From Oscillospiraceae bacterium (GTDB taxonomy: Bacteria; Bacillota; Clostridia; Oscillospirales; Acutalibacteraceae), in the NCBI GenBank assembly GCA_003526845.1, contig DPVM01000008.1:1-64000 (forward strand): a stretch of DNA of 64,000 bases, read 5' to 3'. The notes beneath the pieces were generated by a model. It was not told where the DNA came from. It saw nothing but the letters and a program-made list of their open reading frames with translations, and did no database searches. A program made the position numbers and the translations under genes. Positions 15,683-23,511 of this stretch are shown here, one piece after another. Numbering within the stretch: the stretch's first letter is position 1; the number at the start of each line of letters is the position of its first letter.

Positions 15683-16525
15683 ATGCTTGTTAATATACGC
15701 GATTTATTGGCGGATGCCGAAAAAGGCAATTATGCCGTCGGTTCGTTTTCGGTTGCAAATATGGAAATGGTGCTCGGTGCGGTGCAAGCCGCAGAGGAAC
15801 TTAATGCGCCGATAATTCTCCAAATTGCGGAGGTCAGATTAAAGCAGTCACCGCTTGAAATCATCGGTCCTCTTATGGTTGCGGCGGCAAAAAGCGCAAA
15901 GGTGCCTGTTGCCGTTCACTTCGACCATGGCAAAACGCTTAAAAAAATCAATCAAGCACTTGAAATCGGATTTACTTCCGTTATGTTTGACGGCTCGCAT
16001 CTTCCGCTCGACGAAAATATCGCGATGACAAACCGCGTTATCGAGTCGGCAAAGAAATACGACGCCGCAGTCGAGGCCGAAATCGGCTGTGTCGGCGGCA
16101 GTGAGGACGGCAGTGAAGATATTGCCATCAACTGCACAAAGCCCGAGGACGCCGTTAAATTTGAAAGCGAAACGGGTGTTGACGCTCTCGCCGTTGCAAT
16201 CGGCAACGCTCATGGCAACTACAAGGCAACGCCTAAGCTCCGCTTTGATATTCTCGAAACCGTTGACAAAATGACAAAAACTCCGCTTGTTCTTCACGGC
16301 GGCACCGGTATTTCGCCCGATGATTTTGTTCGTTGCTCAAAAACGGGCATCAAAAAAATTAATATTGCAACCGCAACATTCGACAGTGTTGAAAATTCCG
16401 TTCGCGATTGCTATAAAAACAAAAGCATTAAAGGCTATTATGATTTGCAGGCAGCCGAGGTTGATGGCGCTTATAACAATGTTAAACGCCACATTCTCAT
16501 TTTCGGCACGCAAAACAAGGCTTGA
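15683..16525 (+). CDS. Class II ketose-bisphosphate aldolase (IolJ/Fba/GatY family)
   Basis: A zinc-dependent aldolase of 280 residues. Zinc and catalytic residues are in place: D81 and H82 in VHFDHGK, E131/E133 in EAEIGCVGG, H177 in GNAHGNY and H205 in LHGGTG. A serine/threonine phosphate site (NIATATF) follows. Class II members cleave fructose 1,6-bisphosphate, tagatose bisphosphate or the inositol-pathway intermediate 6-phospho-5-dehydro-2-deoxygluconate (IolJ). The IolC-like kinase 19 nt downstream favours the IolJ reaction, because IolC makes that substrate. Glycolytic Fba remains possible since no other inositol gene is nearby. The Shine-Dalgarno (AAAGG) is 13 nt from the ATG, rather far. 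Confidence 0.85.
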   Translation: MLVNIRDLLADAEKGNYAVGSFSVANMEMVLGAVQAAEELNAPIILQIAEVRLKQSPLEIIGPLMVAAAKSAKVPVAVHFDHGKTLKKINQALEIGFTSVMFDGSHLPLDENIAMTNRVIESAKKYDAAVEAEIGCVGGSEDGSEDIAINCTKPEDAVKFESETGVDALAVAIGNAHGNYKATPKLRFDILETVDKMTKTPLVLHGGTGISPDDFVRCSKTGIKKINIATATFDSVENSVRDCYKNKSIKGYYDLQAAEVDGAYNNVKRHILIFGTQNKA

Positions 16526-16544
16526 TATAAAAGGGGTATAATTT

Positions 16545-17564
16545 ATGCAAAACTATGTAACATTTGATATGTCGAAACCGCTTGACTTTATTCCGATTGG
16601 CCGTGTGGCTATCGACTTCAACCCAACCGATATGTATATGCCGCTTTCAGAGTCGTCAAACTTTAATAAGTATGTAGGCGGCTCACCGGCTAATATTGCG
16701 GTCGGTCTTGCAAGGCTCGGCTGTAAGGTCGGTTTTCAGGGCTGTGTCAGCAATGACCAATTCGGCGATTTTGTTGTTAATTATTTTGACAAAGAGGGTA
16801 TTGACACCTCGAAAATCACAAGAGCAAAAAACGGCGAGTGCCTCGGTTTGACATTTACCGAAATTCTTTCAAAGGAAAGCTCGTCAATCTTGATGTATAG
16901 AGACAATGTTGCCGATTTTTGTATGGCACCCGAGGATATTCATGAGGATTATATCGCATCGGCAAAGGCAATTGTCATCAGCGGCACCGCGCTTGCTCAA
17001 AGCCCATCGAGAGAGGCTTGTCTCAAAGCGATGATGCTTGCAAAGAAAAACAATACAAGAATTATTTTTGATATTGACTATCGTGAATATACTTGGAAGA
17101 GCAAGGACGAAATCGCTGTTTACTACAGCCTCGTTGCGCAAAATGCCGATATAATTATGGGCTCGCGTGAGGAGTTTGATTTGACAGAGGGTATTGTCGG
17201 CGTTAAGTCCTCCGACAAGGAGTCGGCAGAATATTGGCAGTCATTCGGCGCCGCAATCTGCGTTATAAAGCACGGTAAGGAAGGCTCAACCGCCTATACA
17301 AACGACGGCAAGTTCTACACAATCAAGCCGTTCCCGGCTGTTAAGCTCAAAGGTTTCGGCGGCGGCGACGGATACGGCTCATCATTCCTTTACAGCCTCC
17401 TTCAGGGCAAGGATATTATCGACTGTCTCGAGTTTGGCTCGGCGTCCGCATCAATCCTAATTTCGGCTCACTCATGCTCCGACGCAATGCCGTCGGCGGC
17501 TCAGGTTGAGGAGTTTATCAAAAAGAGCAAAGAGGAATACGGCGAAATGGTCGCAAGAGCATAA
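16545..17564 (+). CDS. iolC: PfkB family sugar kinase, IolC-like (5-dehydro-2-deoxygluconokinase)
   Basis: A ribokinase-fold kinase of 339 residues. IolC phosphorylates 5-dehydro-2-deoxy-D-gluconate in myo-inositol breakdown, using ATP in the cytoplasm. The PfkB features are the substrate motif GGSPANIAVGLARLG and the anion-hole/base motif GFGGGDGYGSSF, where the catalytic Asp is kept but the usual GAGD is GGGD. The N-terminal DFNPTDM stretch is typical of IolC rather than fructokinases. It lies 19 nt behind the aldolase, so the pair would catalyse consecutive steps to dihydroxyacetone phosphate and malonate semialdehyde. Substrate assignment is by family resemblance and context. Confidence 0.8.
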   Translation: MQNYVTFDMSKPLDFIPIGRVAIDFNPTDMYMPLSESSNFNKYVGGSPANIAVGLARLGCKVGFQGCVSNDQFGDFVVNYFDKEGIDTSKITRAKNGECLGLTFTEILSKESSSILMYRDNVADFCMAPEDIHEDYIASAKAIVISGTALAQSPSREACLKAMMLAKKNNTRIIFDIDYREYTWKSKDEIAVYYSLVAQNADIIMGSREEFDLTEGIVGVKSSDKESAEYWQSFGAAICVIKHGKEGSTAYTNDGKFYTIKPFPAVKLKGFGGGDGYGSSFLYSLLQGKDIIDCLEFGSASASILISAHSCSDAMPSAAQVEEFIKKSKEEYGEMVARA

Positions 17565-17590
17565 TTTCAAAATATTTCAAAAAATAAAAA

Positions 17591-17633
17591 CCGCAGAGCG
17601 TTGCAAAAATGCAGTGTGCTCTGCGGCTTTTGT
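17591..17633. terminator. Bidirectional terminator after iolC
   Basis: CCGCAGAGC (17591-17599) pairs with GCTCTGCGG (17618-17626). T-rich tracts on both strands let it serve iolC and the small leftward gene ending at 17641. Confidence 0.85.
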
Positions 17634-17640
17634 CTTTGCC

Positions 17641-17730
17641 TTATTTGCCCTCTGTCGAAATTGATACAAGAATGCTGTTGAATTTTACAAGGGCGCTGTC
17701 AATAATTTTAAAAATGCTTTTCATAATCAT
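17641..17730 (-). CDS. Tiny amphipathic peptide, 29 aa
   Basis: A 29-codon leftward frame (start ATG 17730 or the second ATG 17724) begins behind GAAAGGCGG and ends just before a strong terminator. A TATAAT-like -10 lies upstream on the minus strand. The peptide, starting MIMKSIFKIIDSAL, has hydrophobic residues spaced every three to four positions with Lys, Asp and Ser between them, as in an amphipathic helix. That pattern recalls phenol-soluble modulins, delta-haemolysin or type I toxins, but no family is recognised. The length, helix pattern, ribosome site and isolated position between terminator and promoter are the only evidence that it is real. No antisense RNA was identified. Confidence 0.5.
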   Translation of the reverse strand: MIMKSIFKIIDSALVKFNSILVSISTEGK

Positions 17731-17993
17731 ACCGCCTTTCACATTTGTGTGTTTTCCTTTTAATAACAGTTTACCCGTTATTATATGAAATAACAATCGA
17801 TTTTGCTTTGCATTTTGACAGTTTTAGTCTTTTTCATCAATGCAACCTAAAGTTTACACCGTGTTTTTAAAAATTGCGTTAACAAAAACCTTAAATATTC
17901 TTAACTTTTAATAAAATGTGTGCATTAATTGTGAAGATTTGGTATAATCAAGATTATTAAATAAGAGAGAAAATTTTGAGCAGAGGTGATTTT

Positions 17994-18665
17994 GTGCCCG
18001 AAAAAAAGAAAATACTTGTTGCAGATGATGACGAATCCATTTGCAATTTGATAAAACTTGTTTTGGAGCAAAACGATTTTGCCGTCACAACGGTTAATGA
18101 CGGCAAATCCGCATGCGACCTTGTTTCGGCAGACGACGGCTTTGATTTGATTATTCTCGATATAGTTATGCCGCTTATGTTCGGCACCGATGCGGCAAAG
18201 GAGATTCGCAGGCTCACCGACACGCCGATTATGTTTTTGACGGCGCGCTCGACAGACGATGACAAGGTTGGCGCATATGCATCGGGAGCAGACGATTATT
18301 TGGTAAAGCCGTTTTCAACGGTTGAACTTCAGCTTCGTGTCAATGCGCTTTTAAAGCGTGCACGCAAAAAGACACAGCGTGTAACATTTTTTGAAAGCGA
18401 AAAAACAGTTCAAATCGGCGAAAAACGGATTAAGCTCACAGACAGGGAATATCGCCTGTTTAAACTTTTGTATGATAATAAGGGTGTCGTTATTGATATC
18501 AAAACGATTTTTGAAAGCGTTTGGGGCGACAAATATATGGTGTCAAGCAACAATACTGTTATGGTATTTGTTTTGAGTTTGCGCAAAAAGATTGAGGATG
18601 ATTATACACACCCAAAACACATTATGACAGTGTGGGGCAGAGGCTACAAATATGTTGAAGACTAA
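17994..18665 (+). CDS. OmpR/PhoB-type response regulator (VanR-like)
   Basis: A DNA-binding response regulator of 223 residues from GTG 17994, which has AGAGGTG five bases upstream. An in-frame TTG 18 nt earlier would place the ribosome site inside the gene. The receiver domain has acidic residues D11-D13, phospho-acceptor D56 (ILDIVMP) and the LVKPF lysine. The winged-helix domain starts near 130 with LTDREYRLFKLL and ends GRGYKYVED. It overlaps its kinase by 14 nt. A TATAAT at 17943-17948 may be the -10. Target genes are unknown; the resemblance to VanR is general and there are no van genes in the window. Confidence 0.92.
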   Translation: MPEKKKILVADDDESICNLIKLVLEQNDFAVTTVNDGKSACDLVSADDGFDLIILDIVMPLMFGTDAAKEIRRLTDTPIMFLTARSTDDDKVGAYASGADDYLVKPFSTVELQLRVNALLKRARKKTQRVTFFESEKTVQIGEKRIKLTDREYRLFKLLYDNKGVVIDIKTIFESVWGDKYMVSSNNTVMVFVLSLRKKIEDDYTHPKHIMTVWGRGYKYVED

Positions 18666-19947
18666 ACGAATGTCGCTTAAACTGAAAACGGCGTTGTGCT
18701 TGTTGTTGGCAATGGTTGTCGGTGCAGGTGTCGGCGTCGGCGTTTATTTTGTCGGTAACGAATGTATCGAAAAATATTATATGACCCAAGAACTTGCCGA
18801 TAAGCGTGAACAAAAATTTGTCGACAGCTTTGATGAATATGTTGAGGAAAACAATGTTAAATCGACCGATACCGAAAAAATTCACGAATGGTGCAAAAAG
18901 AAAAAGTTTGTTTATTTACAACTGTTTAATGGCAAATCAATATCACTTGTTGTAAACGGAAATTATATATCCGAATATGATGACGGAGAATTATCAGATG
19001 ACACCGCAGGATATACAATGTTTCCGATTAAATTTGCCGACGGCAAATTTAACATTTCGGTTATTGAATACAGCGAGGAACTCCTTTATACAATTATAAA
19101 TGTCCTCAGCTTTTTCAGCGGAGTAATAACAGTGTTCTTTATTGTACTTCACTATCACATATTGGTGCTCAAAAGAATATCAAAACTTTCTGCCAATGTT
19201 TCAAATATTGATGCAGAGGATGATGTCCTCGCTCCGGATAAAAATGATGAAATCGGCGATTTGTATGACTCAGTCGAGAAGATGCGTCGCTCAATGATTT
19301 ACCATTATCAAAAGGAACGGCAAACGCTTGATGCAAACCGAGAGCTTATCACAAATATGTCGCATGACATAAGGACGCCGCTTACCTCTATTATCGGCTA
19401 CAACGAGATTATGCTCAACACCGATGCATCAACACAGGATATGAAAAAATACGCCTCGTATTCACTTGACAAAGCAAATCAGCTTAAGGATATGAGTGAC
19501 AAATTGTTTAAATATTTTCTTGTTTATGATTCCGACGATATTGCCGCAGACTTAAAATCGACCTCGGCAACGCTGCTTATTCAGCAAATTATCGGCGAAC
19601 AGTCATTTTTGCTTCAACAGCAGGGCTTTGATGTTTCGTTTAAATGCGATATTGAAGACGAGCAAATCAACACAGACGCGGTGCTTTTAAAGCGTGTGTT
19701 TGACAATATTTTTTCAAATATTTCAAAATACGGTGACATGGCACAGCCTGTTAAAATTGATGTTTTGCGCGAAAAATCATTCATCAAAATTATGGTGATT
19801 GATTATATTTCAAAGGACGCGCCGAATGTCAAGGGCACGGGCATAGGGCTTAAAAGCTGTGAAAGCATTATGCGTTCTCTCGGTGGAAAATTTGAAACGG
19901 CTGTTCTTGACGATATGTTTGTTTCAACTATTATAATTTCATTATAG
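18652..19947 (+). CDS. Sensor histidine kinase partner of the 17994 regulator
   Basis: A membrane sensor kinase of 431 residues. Helices at about 12-36 and 145-170 bracket an extracytoplasmic domain of some 110 residues. A HAMP-like linker is followed by the HisKA box NMSHDIRTPLTS with the phospho-accepting H238. The ATP-binding domain keeps the N box (DNIFSNISKYG) and the G2 box (GTGIGLKSC), but the G1 box DxGxG is replaced by DYISKDAPN. The kinase may therefore bind ATP weakly, or this may be a normal variation of small VanS-like kinases. It overlaps the regulator gene by 14 nt, with GAGG eight bases before the ATG. A terminator at 19956-19993 closes the operon. Confidence 0.9.
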   Translation: MLKTKRMSLKLKTALCLLLAMVVGAGVGVGVYFVGNECIEKYYMTQELADKREQKFVDSFDEYVEENNVKSTDTEKIHEWCKKKKFVYLQLFNGKSISLVVNGNYISEYDDGELSDDTAGYTMFPIKFADGKFNISVIEYSEELLYTIINVLSFFSGVITVFFIVLHYHILVLKRISKLSANVSNIDAEDDVLAPDKNDEIGDLYDSVEKMRRSMIYHYQKERQTLDANRELITNMSHDIRTPLTSIIGYNEIMLNTDASTQDMKKYASYSLDKANQLKDMSDKLFKYFLVYDSDDIAADLKSTSATLLIQQIIGEQSFLLQQQGFDVSFKCDIEDEQINTDAVLLKRVFDNIFSNISKYGDMAQPVKIDVLREKSFIKIMVIDYISKDAPNVKGTGIGLKSCESIMRSLGGKFETAVLDDMFVSTIIISL

Positions 19948-19955
19948 ATAAAATT

Positions 19956-19993
19956 GCCTTGTTGCAAATTGTGCGGCAGGGCGATTTTTTTGC
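19956..19993 (+). terminator. Terminator of the two-component operon
   Basis: GCCTTGTTGC (19956-19965) pairs with GCGGCAGGGC (19973-19982) using several G-U pairs, followed by ATTTTTTTGC. Confidence 0.7.
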
Positions 19994-20000
19994 ACCGATA

Positions 20001-20029
20001 TTGATTAATTGCAGAAGTAATGGTATAAT
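20001..20029 (+). promoter_or_regulatory. Promoter for the O-acetylhomoserine sulfhydrylase gene
   Basis: TTGATT (20001-20006) and an extended -10 TGGTATAAT (hexamer 20024-20029), with a 17 bp spacer. Confidence 0.7.
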
Positions 20030-20074
20030 ACCCTATACACCACAGTGTTTTAAGTATTTTGTTTGGAGGAAATT

Positions 20075-21343
20075 ATGAAGTTAGATACAATCTGTGTTCA
20101 GGGTACATACAAGCCGAAGAACGGCGAGCCGCGTGTTATCCCGATTATTCAAAGCACAACATATAAATATGATTCATCGGTTGAAATGGGCAACCTTTTT
20201 GATTTAAAGGAGAGCGGATATTTTTATTCACGCCTCCAAAATCCAACTTGCGACAATGTTGCCGCAAAAATTGCCGCACTTGAGGGCGGCGTTGCAGGAA
20301 TGCTCACCGGCTCGGGTCAGGCGGCAAATTTCTATGCCGTGTTCAATATTGCGCAGGCAGGCGACCATATTGTTTCATCATCTGCTATTTACGGCGGCAC
20401 ATACAATCTTTTCAATGTCACGATGCGCAAGCTTGGTATTGATTTCACATTTGTTTCACCGCATGCCACAGAAGATGAAATTCAGGCGGCAATCAAGCCG
20501 AACACAAAAGCAATTTTCGGCGAAACAATTTCAAATCCAAGCCTCGATGTGCTCGATATAGAGGTGTTTGCAAAAGTTGCACACAAAAACGGTATTCCGC
20601 TCATCGTTGACAATACATTTGCAACGCCTATTAACTGTCGCGTTTTTGATTGGGGCGTTGATATTGTCACTCATTCAACAACAAAGTATATGGAGGGCCA
20701 TGCCTCTACTATCGGCGGTGCAATCGTTGACAGCGGCAATTTTGATTGGACTCAAAACGACAAATTCCCCGGTCTTACGACTCCCGATGAAAGCTATCAC
20801 GGCATAGTTTATGCCGACACATTCGGTAAAGGTGCTTATATCACAAAGGCAACTGTTCAGCTTATGCGCGACCTCGGCTCCGTTCAGTCGCCTAACGATG
20901 CATTTTTGCTCAATGTCGGACTTGAAAGCCTCCATCTTCGTATGCAAAGACATTGTGAAAATGCTCTTAAGGTTGCAAAATATTTGCAAAATCACCCAAA
21001 GGTCACTTGGGTTAAATGTGCAATGCTTGAAGATGACGCTCAGCACGCGCTTGCAAAAAAATATATGCCAAACGGCACCTGCGGCGTTGTATCATTCGGT
21101 ATCAAGGGCGGCAGAGATGCGGCAACAACATTTATGGATTCGCTCAAACTTGCCGCAATCGTTACGCATGTTGCCGATGCAAGGACTTGTTGTTTGCACC
21201 CTGCGTCAACAACTCACCGTCAGCTCACCGACGAACAGCTTGAGGCGTGCGGCGTAAGTCCGGACCTTGTTAGATTTTCGTGCGGAATTGAGGCGGCTGA
21301 GGATATTATCGACGATATTGCTCAGGCACTCGACAAAATTTAA
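20075..21343 (+). CDS. metY: O-acetylhomoserine sulfhydrylase (aminocarboxypropyltransferase)
   Basis: A PLP enzyme of the Cys/Met metabolism (fold type I) family that makes homocysteine from O-acetyl-L-homoserine and sulfide, the direct sulfhydrylation route to methionine. The 422 residues match the long MetY form rather than the roughly 390-residue cystathionine enzymes. The Schiff-base lysine is K204 in HSTTKYMEGH, and the PLP-facing motifs TGSGQAA and DNTFATP are present. ATG 20075 follows GGAGGAAATT; an in-frame TTG 12 nt earlier is part of the ribosome site. No S-box or T-box leader is visible upstream, so control by methionine is not apparent. It is a single-gene unit. Confidence 0.93.
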   Translation: MKLDTICVQGTYKPKNGEPRVIPIIQSTTYKYDSSVEMGNLFDLKESGYFYSRLQNPTCDNVAAKIAALEGGVAGMLTGSGQAANFYAVFNIAQAGDHIVSSSAIYGGTYNLFNVTMRKLGIDFTFVSPHATEDEIQAAIKPNTKAIFGETISNPSLDVLDIEVFAKVAHKNGIPLIVDNTFATPINCRVFDWGVDIVTHSTTKYMEGHASTIGGAIVDSGNFDWTQNDKFPGLTTPDESYHGIVYADTFGKGAYITKATVQLMRDLGSVQSPNDAFLLNVGLESLHLRMQRHCENALKVAKYLQNHPKVTWVKCAMLEDDAQHALAKKYMPNGTCGVVSFGIKGGRDAATTFMDSLKLAAIVTHVADARTCCLHPASTTHRQLTDEQLEACGVSPDLVRFSCGIEAAEDIIDDIAQALDKI

Positions 21344-21356
21344 TTTTTGCATAGCA

Positions 21357-21391
21357 AAACCGACAGAAGACTTAATATCCTCTGTCGGTTT
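21357..21391 (+). terminator. Hairpin after metY
   Basis: AAACCGACAGA (21357-21367) pairs with TCTGTCGGTTT (21381-21391), an 11 bp perfect stem. The T run afterwards is weak, so it may act as a 3' stabiliser as well as a terminator. Confidence 0.65.
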
Positions 21392-21495
21392 AGACTGTCG
21401 ATAAAGACCCTGAACCACGCCAAAATAATAATTCAACCGTTTTATTTTATGCGATTTGATAAAGGTACGATTTATTCGTATCCATAAGGAATGAA

Positions 21496-21538
21496 AAGCG
21501 CCGCAAACATCGAGTTTACGGCGCTTTTGGCGTTTTTC
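21496..21538 (+). terminator. Second terminator-like hairpin in the metY-LytTR interval
   Basis: AAGCGCCG (21496-21503) pairs with CGGCGCTT (21519-21526); the loop also contains AAAC/GTTT. It is followed by TTGGCGTTTTTCGTTTTTT. The 386 nt interval 21344-21729 holds this, the first hairpin, a further stem TTCCAAAAAAT/ATTTTTTGGAA near 21569-21596 and a possible 16-codon frame. Confidence 0.7.
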
Positions 21539-21608
21539 GTTTTTTGCTCACAAGCAATAAACAAGGCTTCCAAAAAATTAAACGATTTTTTGGAAAGAGG
21601 AAAAACAT

Positions 21609-21659
21609 ATGCAGTATAATTACAAAACTTTGTTTTGTTCTATACGGAATATGTTTTGA
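21609..21659 (+). CDS. Possible 16-aa peptide frame (doubtful)
   Basis: An ATG at 21609 follows AAAGAGGAAAAACAT, a good Shine-Dalgarno at good spacing, and opens a 16-codon frame with one Cys (MQYNYKTLFCSIRNMF). A strong hairpin lies just upstream. It lies beside an orphan LytTR regulator gene, a class that often controls peptide systems, but there is no processing or export partner. It could be a chance frame. Confidence 0.2.
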   Translation: MQYNYKTLFCSIRNMF

Positions 21660-21729
21660 CGAGGTACAGCAAAGTTCGCAAGAAAACGAAATTCAGAATC
21701 TTTCTCAACAGCCTACGGAGTGTATTTAA

Positions 21730-22443
21730 TTAAATGTTTTTCATATATGACAAATATTTCTTGATAACCGCGTTGTATTTTTTCGGCGGAATCGGCACCT
21801 CTGCCGCGGTGTCTGTTGTGAATTTGTGCGGCTCATATCCTGCCACATGATTCATGTTTATCATAAAACTTTGGTGACAGCGCAAAAAGTTCGGCGGCAG
21901 ATTTTTTGCATATTCTTTTAAACTCGAATACATCACAATATCGTCCTTGCCGACAAGATGCAGTGTGATATTGTTGTTGAATGTTTCGATATAAACGATT
22001 TCCTGAAAATTGACAATGTGGTTTTTGTGCCCCGTTTTTACTATCGTCAAATTCGGGTCTTTTTTTGACGCTCCTTGCAGTGCTCTTTTGAGAGCTTTTG
22101 CAAGCGTTGCGTCATCCATTCGTGATTTTACGATGTAATAACAGCAGTTTGCTTCCGAAATGTTGTATGCGCTTTGCGGGAACGATGTCATAAATATAAT
22201 TTGCGTGTGTGATGAGCGAATGTTTTCAATCGACCAATCCATTGAATTTGTATCGTTAACCATTATGTCGAGCAGTAAAATATCGGTGCGTTCGTTCTCG
22301 AGGTGCTTTTTCAAACTGTTTAAATTGTTAAAGGTTGAAATTTTGTGCTCTGCGTGAAAAATATTTTCCATACAGTGACGCACCTTGTATTCTGTAATTT
22401 CGATAAAATCTTTGTCATCGTCGCATATTGCAATGTTTACCAT
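21730..22443 (-). CDS. LytTR family response regulator (AgrA/LytR type), orphan
   Basis: A 237-residue regulator with an N-terminal receiver domain (acidic triad near residues 8-10 and phospho-acceptor D59 in LLLDIM) and a C-terminal LytTR DNA-binding domain starting near 130 (IVKTGHKNHIVNFQEIVYIE). LytTR domains bind direct repeats upstream of peptide, virulence or cell-wall genes. No histidine kinase gene is adjacent, so its partner is elsewhere or it acts without phosphorylation. It is divergent from the small-peptide/DUF805 unit at 22624-23439. The intergenic region has a pair of AT-rich 10 bp palindromes that may be its control site. Confidence 0.88.
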   Translation of the reverse strand: MVNIAICDDDKDFIEITEYKVRHCMENIFHAEHKISTFNNLNSLKKHLENERTDILLLDIMVNDTNSMDWSIENIRSSHTQIIFMTSFPQSAYNISEANCCYYIVKSRMDDATLAKALKRALQGASKKDPNLTIVKTGHKNHIVNFQEIVYIETFNNNITLHLVGKDDIVMYSSLKEYAKNLPPNFLRCHQSFMINMNHVAGYEPHKFTTDTAAEVPIPPKKYNAVIKKYLSYMKNI

Positions 22444-22475
22444 ATTTCAAATTACCGCCTTGCGTTTTTTCCCAC

Positions 22476-22507
22476 ATAATATTATAATTATTATATCATA
22501 ATATTAT
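22476..22507. repeat. Pair of identical AT-rich palindromes upstream of the LytTR gene
   Basis: ATAATATTAT occurs at 22476-22485 and again at 22498-22507, 22 bp apart (about two helical turns) and 33 bp upstream of the LytTR start. The segment includes the likely -10 of the leftward gene, so it could be an operator. AT richness makes chance occurrence possible. Confidence 0.4.
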
Positions 22508-22559
22508 TATGTCGAAAAGCCGAAATACCACGCAAATACGGTCGATTACCCTGCTTATA

Positions 22560-22588
22560 TTGTAAACTAAACTGTTTTTTAGTAAAAT
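22560..22588 (+). promoter_or_regulatory. Promoter for the small-peptide/DUF805 unit, with palindromic spacer
   Basis: TTGTAA (22560-22565) and TAAAAT (22583-22588) with a 17 bp spacer. The spacer holds ACTAAA-CTGTTT-TTTAGT (22566-22583), an inverted repeat that a repressor could use. The interval 22444-22623 contains this and the palindromes at 22476-22507. Confidence 0.55.
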
Positions 22589-22623
22589 CTTTATCAGTAA
22601 GCGATAAGATTAAGGAGAGTAAT

Positions 22624-22725
22624 ATGAAATTCTGCTCAACATGCGGATATTATATAAGCATATTAATAGATCCGGGTTCGGGAGATCTTGGCTGTGCAAA
22701 AGATATTCTTGCATGTTTCAGCTAA
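22624..22725 (+). CDS. Small cysteine-containing protein, 33 aa
   Basis: A 33-codon frame starts at ATG 22624 behind a strong AAGGAGAGTAAT site and is the first frame after the promoter at 22560-22588, with a leader of only about 30 nt. It has four Cys: CSTC at residues 4-7 and two later, at about 24 and 31. The first pair looks like half a zinc ribbon, and the gene just downstream also starts with a zinc ribbon. I do not recognise the product. The ribosome site and promoter make translation likely, but conservation cannot be judged here. Confidence 0.5.
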   Translation: MKFCSTCGYYISILIDPGSGDLGCAKDILACFS

Positions 22726-22758
22726 TAAATAAAAAATAATTTTAAGGAGATAAAAAAT

Positions 22759-23439
22759 ATGAAAATTTGTCCTAATTGCCATGCAGCTGTTCAGGATGAC
22801 GCAATGTTTTGCACCTCATGCGGAACATCGCTTCAGCAGAATGCCGCAAGCAACCAACCTAATCAAAACGGCGGATATTATCAGTCGTCACAGCCTCAAC
22901 ATCAGGCTCAATCCGTGCAACCGCAGACATCGCCACAATATAATGCGGCACCTACTATGGCTGCGCCGAAACACGAATTTTTCGAGGCTTACAAGCTCTA
23001 TTGGAAAAACTATACCAACTTTACAGACAGAACAAGATGCAGTGACTATTGGTATGTTGTTCTTATGAACCTTTTAATTTCAGGTGCTGCATCGCTGTTT
23101 ATGTTTATTCCGGTTTTGGGATATGTTATTTCGACGGGATGGGTCCTCGCAAACATTATCCCGGGTTTGGCTATACTCGTAAGAAGACTTAAGGACACCG
23201 GCAAGGATTGGCCATATGTTTTCTTTTCCCTTATACCATTTGTAGGTCAAATTATCCTCATTGTTTTCTGCGCACAGGACAGCGAGATGGGTCCAAACCA
23301 ATTCGGTCCGAGCCCTAAATACCCATACGCAGGCGGCACATATGCACCGCAACAGCCGCAGTACAATCCTACTCAACCGAATATGCAGAATGATTATGCA
23401 CAAAATAATCAATATCCGCCGTATTCGCCGCAAAACTAA
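22759..23439 (+). CDS. DUF805 membrane protein with N-terminal zinc ribbon
   Basis: A 226-residue protein. The N-terminus is a double-CxxC zinc ribbon (C4, C7, C18, C21). A Gln/Pro/Asn-rich linker runs to about residue 75. The DUF805 domain follows, with its hallmark RLKDTGKDW and three hydrophobic segments in about 95-175. A second Gln/Pro/Tyr-rich tail ends the protein. DUF805 proteins are small inner-membrane proteins of unknown function; the zinc-ribbon fusion is frequent in Firmicutes. It follows the 33-aa gene by 33 nt with AAGGAG upstream and is closed by the terminator at 23451-23502. Confidence 0.88.
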   Translation: MKICPNCHAAVQDDAMFCTSCGTSLQQNAASNQPNQNGGYYQSSQPQHQAQSVQPQTSPQYNAAPTMAAPKHEFFEAYKLYWKNYTNFTDRTRCSDYWYVVLMNLLISGAASLFMFIPVLGYVISTGWVLANIIPGLAILVRRLKDTGKDWPYVFFSLIPFVGQIILIVFCAQDSEMGPNQFGPSPKYPYAGGTYAPQQPQYNPTQPNMQNDYAQNNQYPPYSPQN

Positions 23440-23450
23440 TTGAATTATTA

Positions 23451-23502
23451 AGAGCAATCCTTGTAACATAGCTTATGTTTGTATGAGGATTGTTCTTTTT
23501 TT
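23451..23502 (+). terminator. Terminator of the DUF805 unit
   Basis: AGAGCAATCCT (23451-23461) pairs with AGGATTGTTCT (23486-23496), followed by TTTTTT. Confidence 0.85.
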
Positions 23503-23511
23503 ATTCACCTA

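Noticed and set aside
20030..20074. A SAM or T-box leader before metY
   Set aside because: The leader is under 50 nt and holds no S-box or T-box sequence.
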